Shown here piece after piece: positions 14,882-22,884 of a stretch of DNA of 38,697 nt. The notes below the pieces were generated by a model. That model made no database searches, was not told where the DNA came from, and worked only from the letters and a program-made list of their open reading frames with translations. Numbering within the stretch: position 1 is the stretch's first letter; each line of letters opens with the position of its first letter. Source of the stretch: CAYUUW01 sp964448005 (GTDB lineage: Bacteria; Patescibacteriota; Gracilibacteria; UM-FILTER-43-11); the NCBI GenBank assembly GCA_964448005.1, contig CAYUUW010000012.1, positions 1 to 38,697 on the forward strand, read 5' to 3'. The translations under genes and the position numbers were made by a program.

Positions 14882-15706
14882 ATGATCATCAAGAATGGAA
14901 CCAAAGAATACCAGGTGGGTGAACTAATCGCGGAAACAAAGCGATACCGAACCTACCTCTGCACGCAGAAGGGGGTCCAGCAGCAGTACCTGCTTCTTAT
15001 CTCAACGGAAACGGAGCACAACGGGCTCTTGGACCGCAACGCTTACATGCTCGCAGAGCTTGAAGGGCGCTCCAATGCCATTGAAGCCACATGGGCAGCG
15101 AACGGCCAACCCGGCTCGCAGTTCCCCCTGAACTACTGCCTGGGATTCCCAGGACTGGTCGACAATTTCGTTCCCGACAGGCAGGGGGGAAGGCGCATCA
15201 ACATCGTCCGCTTCCGAGAGGTCGAGGACCTGAAAGGCCTCGTCCCTGCTACCCGCATGGTCAAAAAGGATCGGCTCCGCGTCGACCTGAAAACCAGCGT
15301 GTGGATCATGGGGAAGCTCCTGAAGCTCCTTGTGTTCACGCAGTGGGAGGGCATTTCTTCGGGCTGGGTGGAGCCAAAAAACATCTTGCTCGAGCTCAAC
15401 AAGCACTACGTGCTGCTGTTCGGCTGGATGGAGGCCAAAATCCGCCCGCAAGGGGTTCCGGCCGATGTCCAGCGCCAAGAAGTGAAACAGGCCGCAAGGG
15501 CGGTCATCTTCACCTTGGGGGGCAATCCTGAAACGGGATCCATTCCCAACGACGGCGAGGAGCATTTCGACCGCTACAGCAGCCACCTTGCTGGCTTGGC
15601 CAGGGGCAACGCTCGCTGCGCACGAGAGGCCCACACGGCCTTTTATGAGCTCGTCAATGAGCTTTGGGAACGCAAGTTCCATCCCTACCAAACCCACCCC
15701 ACCTGA
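14882..15706 (+). CDS. pseudokinase-like protein, first gene of the four-gene operon
   Basis: A 274-residue protein laid out like a small protein kinase. The N-lobe-like start is KEYQVGELIAETKRYRTYLCTQ (8-29), followed by a beta-3-like YLLLIST without lysine. The catalytic-loop equivalent at 161-170 is GWVEPKNILL, where kinases have HxDxxxxNILL: proline, asparagine and ILL remain but the catalytic Asp is Trp and the Lys is Glu. The DFG equivalent is YVLLFGW (176-182). Phosphotransfer is therefore unlikely, and a scaffold or ligand-sensing role is inferred. The operon promoter overlaps the frame-open ATG at 14810, so ATG 14882 (MIIKNGTKEY) is the start. The vWA gene follows after 52 bp. Confidence 0.65.
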   Translation: MIIKNGTKEYQVGELIAETKRYRTYLCTQKGVQQQYLLLISTETEHNGLLDRNAYMLAELEGRSNAIEATWAANGQPGSQFPLNYCLGFPGLVDNFVPDRQGGRRINIVRFREVEDLKGLVPATRMVKKDRLRVDLKTSVWIMGKLLKLLVFTQWEGISSGWVEPKNILLELNKHYVLLFGWMEAKIRPQGVPADVQRQEVKQAARAVIFTLGGNPETGSIPNDGEEHFDRYSSHLAGLARGNARCAREAHTAFYELVNELWERKFHPYQTHPT

Positions 15707-15758
15707 ACCCCACAAACGCAAACCGTCAGAACCAAAAAATCAGAAGGAGAATAGAATC

Positions 15759-16934
15759 ATGGGACGAGACCGATTCACTCAAGTCGTTCATAACACTGTT
15801 GCCAATAGGGCCACCAATGGCGGCACTCAAAGTGCCACCAGGGCGGCCGAGCAGGCCTACCAGAATACAAATGCCCTGAATCCGCTGGTTGATCCGAAAG
15901 GCTTGCCCCACATGGGGCCCATCCGCGAATCGCGGATGCGGTTCGACCCACGACAGGATGGAACCTTCGAGCTCACCTGCGGGCCATCCATGGCCGTGGA
16001 GCTGCTTTTTGACACCACGGGTTCCATGGGCGACAATGTGGACATTGCGTTCGCTGTGCTGCCCAAGGCGTACAGCATGCTGGCCGAGGGCCGGATACCG
16101 GTGCTCGGGCGCTACGATGTCCACATGGCCCACGCCATCTTCGGCGACATCGAAGAGCATCCAAGGATTCCGGCGCTCTGCCGGACTCAGTACGAAATGA
16201 ATGAAAAGATCTCCATGCAGATGGCGAGCTTGGTGCCCGGCAAGAGCGGAGCAGCAAACAACAAGGAAGATCCCCAGTACGGGCTCTTCGCCGCAGCTTA
16301 CCTGACCCAAGCCAGGATCAATCGCTACGGACTGATGCGCTACCATTTCACCGTTTCCGACGAACCGGCGGGCGAACGGGTCACAGACCAATGCCTGCGC
16401 CAAATCTTCGGCGATGGCGTGTTCGATGCCGTTGCCAGCAATGGGCACGAGATCAGCTCTCGGAGCCTGCCAGGCACGGCAAAAATCGTGAAGGATCTGC
16501 AGGAGCAGGCACACGCCTTCTTCCTGTTCGTTCCCACGCACCCTGTTCGGGATTACGCCGAACGGCAGTGGCGAGGATTCTATGGCGATGAGCACTTCAT
16601 TGTGCTTCCAGAGGGAACTCGCCTCCTTCACTTCGTCGAGGCCGTGATCATCGGCTTGACCGAAGGGGTACTCGACCTGAGTTCGGCCGCGAACTTTCTG
16701 AGGAGCCATGGCGCAAGCCAGGATGAGGCTCGGAAGATCGTCCAATCCGTGGCCCACATCCCCCTCGGGGCGCAGGCGGCTCTGCCGAACTTCCACAAAC
16801 TGCCCAAGGCGGGCGACCGGTTCGCCAGCAAAACCGACCTGTGGCCCATCGATCCATCGTCGGTCCCGAGCCCCGGAATCCATCCGGAAAGCCCGGAAGC
16901 CGATGATGATGATGACGAAGACGGTTGGCTGTAG
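15759..16934 (+). CDS. von Willebrand factor A (vWA) domain protein
   Basis: A 391-residue cytosolic protein with a central vWA domain. The MIDAS motif DTTGSMGDN begins at residue 85 (DxTxS form) and is preceded by the strand AVELLF; later segments include YDVHMAHAIFGDIEEH, YGLFAAAYLTQARIN, YHFTVSDEPAGERV and AHAFFLFVPTHPV. TerY-like bacterial vWA proteins use the metal site to assemble protein complexes. The acidic tail (ESPEADDDDDEDGWL) resembles a docking peptide. The start is set by AAGGAG 9 bp before the ATG. It lies 52 bp after the pseudokinase gene and 11 bp before the PurA-like gene. The vWA call is firm; the role is inferred. Confidence 0.85.
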   Translation: MGRDRFTQVVHNTVANRATNGGTQSATRAAEQAYQNTNALNPLVDPKGLPHMGPIRESRMRFDPRQDGTFELTCGPSMAVELLFDTTGSMGDNVDIAFAVLPKAYSMLAEGRIPVLGRYDVHMAHAIFGDIEEHPRIPALCRTQYEMNEKISMQMASLVPGKSGAANNKEDPQYGLFAAAYLTQARINRYGLMRYHFTVSDEPAGERVTDQCLRQIFGDGVFDAVASNGHEISSRSLPGTAKIVKDLQEQAHAFFLFVPTHPVRDYAERQWRGFYGDEHFIVLPEGTRLLHFVEAVIIGLTEGVLDLSSAANFLRSHGASQDEARKIVQSVAHIPLGAQAALPNFHKLPKAGDRFASKTDLWPIDPSSVPSPGIHPESPEADDDDDEDGWL

Positions 16935-16945
16935 GATCAAAAGCC

Positions 16946-18325
16946 ATGCGGGTCAAAAAAATCTACCTGGTGACCGATCTTGGTCCTGGCGACGGCGGCA
17001 AGGGCGGCGTAGTGCACAAGCTCTGTAACATGAGGCGTGCCCACACCGTCGTCAAAGTCGGCGGCGCCCAGGGGAGTCATGGGGTGAGCAATTCGGCTGG
17101 CGATGGCTTTGCCTTCAGCCAGTNNNNNNNNNNGGAGGGAGTCGAGACACACCTGACCCCCCGATTCATTGTGAGTCCCGAAGGCCTGCTGAACGAAGGA
17201 ATGGCCTTGATGAACGAGTGTGGCATCAACAATCCTTTTCGTCTGCTGACCGTAGACGAGAGGGCTTTGTGCGCCACGCCCTACCATGGCATCGCCTCGC
17301 GCTTGATGGAGCTGGCCAGGGGGAAAAACCCTCGCGGCACCATTGGCACAGGCGTGGGCGAGGCCTACCGGGACTCCTTGCGAGTTCCGGAGCTGGCCAT
17401 TTACGCTGGCCATTTGAGCCAGTCCGATCTGCGCGATCGGATGGCTGCGATCCGCGCGGAGCAAATCCGCAAGTTGGATACAATCATTCAGCAGGGATTC
17501 CTGCCGGATGATGAAGGGATCGCCGCAGAGGAGATTGACCTCCTTTACGACGATAGGTTCCTCGACTATGTCGTGGGGCGTTTCCAAGAGGCGTCGGTGC
17601 GAACTCAAATCGTCCCCCCTGATCACCTGGAGAGGCAAATCCTCTCCCGGGATGGGGTGGTCGTGGTCGAAAGCTCGCACGGCATCCTCACAGATCGCCT
17701 CCGCGGATTTCATCCGCACACCAGCGCCATCCGCACCTTGCCCTGCTTTGCGCAGGCCATGCTTCGGGAGGCGGGCTACAATGGCCAGATCGTGAGCCTC
17801 GGCATCCACCGGGCCTACACGATTCGCCACGGCGCCGGGCCCATGCCCACCGCCGATCCTGACATGGGGGAACGTCTGCTGCCTGGCAGCAACAAAGACG
17901 AGAACCGTTGGCAAGGCAAGGTCCGGGTAGGACCTTTGGATCTGGTGCTCCTTCGCTACGCCATCGAGGTGTGCGGAGGTCCAGAAGCATTCGATGGATT
18001 GGCCATCACTTGGTTCGACCAGATTCAGACCAATGGAGCGTGGCACCTGTGCCATCGCTACCATGGAGCAACCGACCCGACCTACTTTGCGCCGAGCGGC
18101 GCGATCCAGGTTTGGGAAAACAACAGCGATGAGGCGCAACTCGCGCATCAGCAGGCTTTGGGCAAGCAGCTACTTGGCTGCAAGCCCGAGATTGAAACCA
18201 TTGACCTTGACCCCAGCATGGGGCGAGACCAACTGTACTCGCTCTGCGCCGAAAAGCTCGAATCCCTGGGCAATGTTCGCATGATTTCGTTTGGCTCCAC
18301 GGAGCTCGACAAGATGTGCAAATAA
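16946..18325 (+). CDS. divergent adenylosuccinate-synthetase (PurA)-like enzyme
   Basis: About 459 residues, counting the 10-N gap at 17124-17133. PurA joins aspartate to IMP using GTP. PurA-like blocks: GPGDGGKGG (13-21; compare QWGDEGKGK) keeps the catalytic Asp, and GGAQGSHGV (39-47; compare GGxNAGHT) keeps the general-acid His. RGTIGTGVGEAYRD matches the IMP-loop region, and GIHRAYTIRHGAGPMPT matches KAYTTRVGxGPFPT. Changed sites: EGAQG is ESSHG, the aspartate loop TTGRxRR is ENRWQGKVR, and the guanine motif TKLD is TWFD. It is more likely a specialised nucleotide enzyme than the purine-pathway PurA. A weak AGGA overlaps the vWA stop. Confidence 0.8.
   Translation: MRVKKIYLVTDLGPGDGGKGGVVHKLCNMRRAHTVVKVGGAQGSHGVSNSAGDGFAFSQXXXXEGVETHLTPRFIVSPEGLLNEGMALMNECGINNPFRLLTVDERALCATPYHGIASRLMELARGKNPRGTIGTGVGEAYRDSLRVPELAIYAGHLSQSDLRDRMAAIRAEQIRKLDTIIQQGFLPDDEGIAAEEIDLLYDDRFLDYVVGRFQEASVRTQIVPPDHLERQILSRDGVVVVESSHGILTDRLRGFHPHTSAIRTLPCFAQAMLREAGYNGQIVSLGIHRAYTIRHGAGPMPTADPDMGERLLPGSNKDENRWQGKVRVGPLDLVLLRYAIEVCGGPEAFDGLAITWFDQIQTNGAWHLCHRYHGATDPTYFAPSGAIQVWENNSDEAQLAHQQALGKQLLGCKPEIETIDLDPSMGRDQLYSLCAEKLESLGNVRMISFGSTELDKMCK
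17124..17133. other. assembly gap (10 N) inside the PurA-like gene
   Basis: The flanks are ...GDGFAFSQ and EGVETHLTPRF. The frame happens to be kept, but the true number of missing bases is unknown. Confidence 0.95.
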
Positions 18326-18369
18326 AGCCCCCAACCAGTGCCTGATCCATCTCACAGGAGAAACGAAAG

Positions 18370-19569
18370 ATGTCCGACAACAACACGATCGATACCCCCT
18401 CCTCAACCGCCACCCCGACCCCCACTCCGGCCCCCCAGGCCGCGCCGGCAAATTCGGTCATCACCAGGCTCAAGGAGCTGGGTGTTTCCGACGACATGGC
18501 AACGAAAATCTGTGAGGAGCTTGGTGCGAAAGAGGTGGCCGATCTGGTCATGCTCACCGTCGAGGACCTCACCGAGCTCGGCATGAAGAGGCTGCAGGCC
18601 AGGAAGCTGGTCGAGGCTCTCCAGCCGACCAAGCCCGAGCCGACCGTAACGCCGAGCCCCATGGCCGCTTCGAACTTCGATGTCCTGCCGGGCCTTCCGG
18701 ATGACAGTACCTGGCTCAATTCACTAAAGGTGGGTGGAGTGCTCAAGTTCAACCGCGATACGGTCATTGGAACCGTCAGCGCCGCGCTCGCCTCTCGGAT
18801 TGGTCTCTACGATCTTCCGGAGAAAATCATCGCTGCCATGGACCGGCACGCCCAATCGGTGGAAGAGCCGGTTCCACCCGGCTTCTACGAAATGCAAAGG
18901 ATGCTGACCGAACGCAGCTACGCCGAGATCTTCGCGGCGATTCCCGGGGTGAGCGGTCGCTATGCGACCAAGGCTCGTCGGGAGGCGCTGTTGGGCAAGC
19001 TAAACGAGAATCTTTGGGGAAGCCTCATCTCGTTCCACGGCGTACTCAGCAACTGGTTCGATGCCTGGCAAAAAACCATGAGCAATCCGGCAGTGATGAT
19101 GGGCGGCTTGGCAGCGATGATGGCCGGTAATCCGTCAACCGGGATGGTTCAAGCGCCTCCAACCGACAGTCTCCGCGATGCCGCCGAGGGCGTCATTGCG
19201 GGAATCAACCGCATCTTCTCGGGAACCGGAACCCCCGTGGCGATGGCGTTGGCCTACGATGCCCAGCAGATCCGCAAAGCGCTCGAGGCGGCGGATCTTC
19301 CGGGACATGTGGGGGCGGCCAACCGCGATCAGATGCTTCGGCAGCTGGGAGTGGCGGTGTCCTCCGACTATCCGCGCTTGGAGGCAAACCTCAGGCGCTA
19401 TACGCTCGGGGTCATCGAACTCCCGAATGTCACGGCCGGACAAACGGAGATGGCCTACATCAACGCCCTCTACCAGCTGGGCTGTGCGATCGCCTGGGAT
19501 CAGCTCCGCGATGGCAATAGCAATGGCAACCGCCGACCCCTGGGCCTGGGCGAGCCGCCCCGCCGCTAG
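18370..19569 (+). CDS. SAM-domain protein, last gene of the four-gene operon
   Basis: A 399-residue protein. After a Thr/Pro-rich start, residues about 28-80 form a sterile alpha motif domain (ITRLKELGVSDDMATKICEE, then VADLVMLTVEDLTELGMKRL, QARKLVEAL). SAM domains usually polymerise or dock partners. The remaining 300 residues are unrecognised: mostly helical, with a small-residue hydrophobic stretch (AVMMGGLAAMMAGN) that could sit at a membrane or in a bundle. The SAM-like helix-hairpin could also be an (HhH)-type DNA-binding fold, but the VADLVMLTVEDLTELG spacing favours SAM. AGGAGA lies 7 bp before the ATG. It lies 44 bp after the PurA-like gene. Confidence 0.75.
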   Translation: MSDNNTIDTPSSTATPTPTPAPQAAPANSVITRLKELGVSDDMATKICEELGAKEVADLVMLTVEDLTELGMKRLQARKLVEALQPTKPEPTVTPSPMAASNFDVLPGLPDDSTWLNSLKVGGVLKFNRDTVIGTVSAALASRIGLYDLPEKIIAAMDRHAQSVEEPVPPGFYEMQRMLTERSYAEIFAAIPGVSGRYATKARREALLGKLNENLWGSLISFHGVLSNWFDAWQKTMSNPAVMMGGLAAMMAGNPSTGMVQAPPTDSLRDAAEGVIAGINRIFSGTGTPVAMALAYDAQQIRKALEAADLPGHVGAANRDQMLRQLGVAVSSDYPRLEANLRRYTLGVIELPNVTAGQTEMAYINALYQLGCAIAWDQLRDGNSNGNRRPLGLGEPPRR

Positions 19570-19620
19570 GCTCGGCTCCAACTCTCTCCAATGAGTCCAT
19601 TCGCCTCCACAGGCGAATCC

Positions 19621-19660
19621 GACCCGGACCCCTTCCACAAGAAGGCGGCCCGGGTTTTTT
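19621..19660 (+). terminator. terminator of the four-gene operon
   Basis: An ACCCGG...CCGGGT stem with inner CTT/AAG pairing, followed by TTTTTT. It closes the operon 52 bp after the last stop codon. Confidence 0.85.
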
Positions 19661-19787
19661 CATGTCCAAAAAAGATAAGGCCACGCTGTCGACATGAAAA
19701 CAGCTTAGCTCAAATAGGCCAATTTCATTATTAAAAATAGGCACTAAAAAGGCTTGGTCATTTAAGCATAGCCATATTTTTCATCCT

Positions 19788-21698
19788 CTAATCCTTGGTG
19801 GTTCTGGCGATTTTTGGCAAAAAGACCCGGCGGGCAAAAAGCTGAGTGGCCACCTGCCGGTAGCCCGAATCCCAAAAGGCACTGCCCCCATCAATCTCGT
19901 AACTCCTTGGCGTATTCATGCCACCGCAAGGCATGTGAAAGTTGGCATAGCCTCTGTGCGCCAGTCGAAACAGGAGGATATCACGCTCCATGGCTTCCAG
20001 GTAGAACCCATGTGCTTGGTGGCCGTAGAAGCTCTTATCTGTTTCGTAAAAATAGGAGCTCAGGAGCTTCTTCTTCAGCTCATTCACTGTAACTTCATCT
20101 CCCACCCAGGCCCCTCCAAAAAGAACATGCGTCCAATGGCTTTCCCCAACAGACAAATCCTCATCCTGAAAGTCGTGAACGACTAAATTTTCGCCTGTTT
20201 CATCCAGCCAAAACTGCTTCACTTCCATCGGAGCCCCCTCATAAGCAAAATTGCTTTTGAGGATCGCCTTCAGGGCCGTTCGGTCCTCATGGCTTACGCC
20301 TGGCCTTACAAATACACCTAGATCCATATCCGAGGAGGAGGAAGCATAGCCTTTAAGGCGGGAGCCAAAGACCAGTGCGACAGGATAAAAGTATTTCGAT
20401 AGTTCTGGGTCATTTTGAATGAATTCAATAGCCCTTTTTACTGATTCCGTTTCCGCCTCCATCCTTTTCAGGTTCTGCGAAAAAGGCCCAGCCAATTCAG
20501 GCCTAACAATGCCAAGCTCGGCCAAAGTTTCTGAGGGCATCACGCCAGCGCTATTGAGCCGACAAAAAGTTATTCTCAAGGCATCACGAACCTCGGGGAC
20601 ACTCAATTCCCATAAGATCCTGAGCGTATCCTGATAGCTTTCGTAAATAGTCCGTGCCTTTTCGGGAGTTTTTGGGAGGAGAGATTCAATCGCCCTCCTA
20701 ACCCCTTCCACCAGAGCCTGCTGACTGGCAACGGTGGCTTCCGTAGAAACAAAGGCCTCTATCTCACCAGGCGCTATACCTCCCTCAAGAATCGCCCTAA
20801 AAAGCCCTTCGCCACCAGCTTCTATGGCCTTGCGTTTTCCTTCGCTTTTTAGCCACTTCACTCTGCTTTCACGCATATCCTCATACCTTGCCGCTTCAGC
20901 CGAAGCAAGCTGAGCCGACAGCTCTTTTTGAAAAATCTCAAAAGTGGTCAAAGGCAGAATTTCGCTAGCCACTTGCTTGCTTTTTGGGGGGTGATCCATC
21001 TCTCTTTCCATGCCACGTACAAACCAATCTCCAGACCTTTTCATGCGCGCCCTTTCGGCGAGGCCAATAAGCCCCAAATCGGCCAAAACAGGAAGAGTAT
21101 CAGCCAAGCTGTTTCTTAGAACCTCGTCTTGCGTATTTTCAATACGGCCAATCACAGCCTCGACAGTCATTAATCCGGCTTCGACCAATTTCGGGACCAA
21201 GTGGGCTGCTTTTGCAACTCGCGCCACCGTGCCGTCCTTTATTTCCTCATCCGTGGCTTCCCCATCGGTAAAATTAGAGCGTACATCGTGCGTGAAAAGA
21301 AGGTTTTCCCAGGCCTCCATGTAAGCTCCTTTAAACCTTTCCATTTGGCCTTTAAGCTCCGAGGAATCCGGTTCCCATGTGGATCGAGGAAGGAATTCAA
21401 AAGGAAGGTAAAGGGCAATTCGCTGATATTCCGGCTGCTCCAGAAGATCGCTCAACGACTCATAAAGATTCATCGCCCGCTCTTCTGTGATTAAATTTTG
21501 ATGAACAGCTTCTTGAAGAGGCATGTCTGCCTTTGGGAGACGTGAAAAAACAGCCTCCAGACGCTCGCTCAATACGGTCCGAGCACGTACCTGATTCAGG
21601 AATTCCTCATTGTGGAAAAGGGCTTCCGGCCAGTTTTTGGCCCCACCTGGTTCAAGGAGCTGCTCAACCACAGGTTTGAAGCAATCAGGCAACTTCAT
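19788..21698 (-). CDS. large protein with C-terminal polymerase-beta-type nucleotidyltransferase domain
   Basis: 636 residues. The first 430 are helical and unrecognised, with heat-repeat-like segments (VPKLVEAGLMTVEAVIGRIEN, LPVLADLGLIGLAERARM). Near 442 the nucleotidyltransferase motif begins: LVFGSRLKGYASSSSDMDLG, the GSxxxG...SDxDLxV signature with two metal-binding aspartates (D456 and D458 by count); a third acidic strand could be APMEVKQFWLD. Such domains transfer NMP to proteins, RNA or antibiotics; the target is unknown. The C-terminus (FRLAHRGYANFHMPCGG) is not recognised. The ATG at 21696-21698 gives the full frame. It converges with the four-gene operon and is divergent from infC. 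Confidence 0.8.
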   Translation of the reverse strand: MKLPDCFKPVVEQLLEPGGAKNWPEALFHNEEFLNQVRARTVLSERLEAVFSRLPKADMPLQEAVHQNLITEERAMNLYESLSDLLEQPEYQRIALYLPFEFLPRSTWEPDSSELKGQMERFKGAYMEAWENLLFTHDVRSNFTDGEATDEEIKDGTVARVAKAAHLVPKLVEAGLMTVEAVIGRIENTQDEVLRNSLADTLPVLADLGLIGLAERARMKRSGDWFVRGMEREMDHPPKSKQVASEILPLTTFEIFQKELSAQLASAEAARYEDMRESRVKWLKSEGKRKAIEAGGEGLFRAILEGGIAPGEIEAFVSTEATVASQQALVEGVRRAIESLLPKTPEKARTIYESYQDTLRILWELSVPEVRDALRITFCRLNSAGVMPSETLAELGIVRPELAGPFSQNLKRMEAETESVKRAIEFIQNDPELSKYFYPVALVFGSRLKGYASSSSDMDLGVFVRPGVSHEDRTALKAILKSNFAYEGAPMEVKQFWLDETGENLVVHDFQDEDLSVGESHWTHVLFGGAWVGDEVTVNELKKKLLSSYFYETDKSFYGHQAHGFYLEAMERDILLFRLAHRGYANFHMPCGGMNTPRSYEIDGGSAFWDSGYRQVATQLFARRVFLPKIARTTKD

Positions 21699-21904
21699 CG
21701 ATTTAATTTATCAAGCTTAAACATAGGAAATTTAGCTACTTGGGCTTAAAAAGGGTAAAATTAAATCATTTTTTTATAAAAAAGTCAAATTTATGCGATT
21801 TTCATCGCGGCGCCAACCTAACCCCTTCTGGCTCCAGGGACCTTTTCGGCGAACGCAAAAAACCCCCTCATGCGGGTCGATTTGGTTTTAGGCTAAAGAA
21901 AAAC

Positions 21905-21933
21905 TTGACACTCCGAGGTTCACTCAATAGAAT
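21905..21933 (+). promoter_or_regulatory. promoter of the infC-rpmI-rplT operon
   Basis: TTGACA, 17 bp, TAGAAT. Transcription should start near 21940, only about 35 nt before the proposed infC start. The upstream stretch 21699-21900 has no gene. Confidence 0.75.
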
Positions 21934-21974
21934 CGTTAGGCTTTGATTTTCACCTATCCCCTAAGCGCAACCCC

Positions 21975-22481
21975 ATCGCCAAGCACCTAAGGGTCAATCA
22001 GGACATCAAGAGCCCCAAAGTCCTTTTGGTGGACGAAACGGGCATTGTCGGGGAAATGACCACCGAAGAAGCCATTCAGCGGGCGCAGGCCCAAAAAATG
22101 GACCTGGTGGAAGTCTCGCCGCTGGCCTCGCCCCCCGTGTGCAAGATCATGGATTACGGAACCCATCTGTACACCGTGAAGAAGCGGGAAAAGAAGCAGA
22201 AGAGCGCCCAGAAGCACGTGGAGACCAAGACCCTGCGCCTCAGCATCCGCACCGGCGCGCACGATCTGGAGGTGAAAGCAAAACAGGCCAAAAAATTCCT
22301 GGGCGACCGCCACCCCGTCAAAATCGTCATCATCTTCAAGGGGCGAGAGATGGCTCACGGCGATCTGGCCAATGTGAAGATGGATGAGTTCTTCGCCCAT
22401 GTGCAGGAGGTCGCCACCATAGAGCAGCAGCCCAAGCGCCAAGGCTTCCAAATGACCATGATCCTGAACCCGATCAAGTGA
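21975..22481 (+). CDS. infC: translation initiation factor IF-3
   Basis: IF-3 binds the 30S subunit and checks start-codon pairing. The frame reads ...NPIAKHLRVNQDIKSPKVLLVDETG, the IF-3 N-terminal domain, then DLVEVSPLASPPVCKIMDYG, the linker and C-terminal domain (KTLRLSIRTGAHDLEVKAKQ, VKIVIIFKGREMAH). No ATG, GTG or Shine-Dalgarno precedes the conserved RVNxDIKSPKV; a TTG at 22026 would delete it. Between the predicted transcript start (about 21940) and this motif the only start-like in-frame codon is ATC at 21975. Rare start codons are known for infC, where they permit autoregulation. The product call is secure; the exact start is not. Confidence 0.85.
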   Translation: MAKHLRVNQDIKSPKVLLVDETGIVGEMTTEEAIQRAQAQKMDLVEVSPLASPPVCKIMDYGTHLYTVKKREKKQKSAQKHVETKTLRLSIRTGAHDLEVKAKQAKKFLGDRHPVKIVIIFKGREMAHGDLANVKMDEFFAHVQEVATIEQQPKRQGFQMTMILNPIK

Positions 22482-22568
22482 TCCTGCCGCAGATTCCGGA
22501 TTCCGGCCTTCAATCTTCATTCTTTGCGGAACTGAAGCCCGAAACCTGAAATCTAATTTCCATACGCC

Positions 22569-22784
22569 ATGCCAGGAAAAGCACGCCCCGGAAGAGCCAA
22601 AAGCAAGAGCGGCGCCAAAAAGCGCATCAGCCAAACCGGGACAGGGGCCTACACCCACGAAAAAGCGTCCCACAACCATCTGCTGATGCAGAAAAGCCCC
22701 CAGCAGAAGCGCCTGGCCCGCCGGAAGATGCTCATGTCCCCCTCGTACTCCAAAATGGTCAAGCGCATGCTGCCCGGAACCTGA
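22569..22784 (+). CDS. rpmI: 50S ribosomal protein L35
   Basis: A 71-residue basic protein of the large subunit. It contains KSKSGAKKRISQTGTGAYTHEKASHNHLLMQKSPQQKRLARRK, with the typical KSGAKKR start and the HNHLL motif, and ends VKRMLPGT as L35 does. Its position between infC and rplT is the standard bacterial order. No strong Shine-Dalgarno is visible; the 87-bp spacer after infC has no obvious hairpin. Confidence 0.95.
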   Translation: MPGKARPGRAKSKSGAKKRISQTGTGAYTHEKASHNHLLMQKSPQQKRLARRKMLMSPSYSKMVKRMLPGT

Positions 22785-22884
22785 GGCGTTTCGACTCTTT
22801 TCCGGCTTCCCGCCTTTGCCATGAAGCGAAGAGGGAATCCCCCAAGGAATTGCCCTGCTTTATTCCCCTAACTCAACACCCAAG

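Noticed and set aside
17124..17133. PurA-like gene broken by mutation
   Set aside because: The interruption is an N run from assembly, and the frame and motifs continue on both sides.
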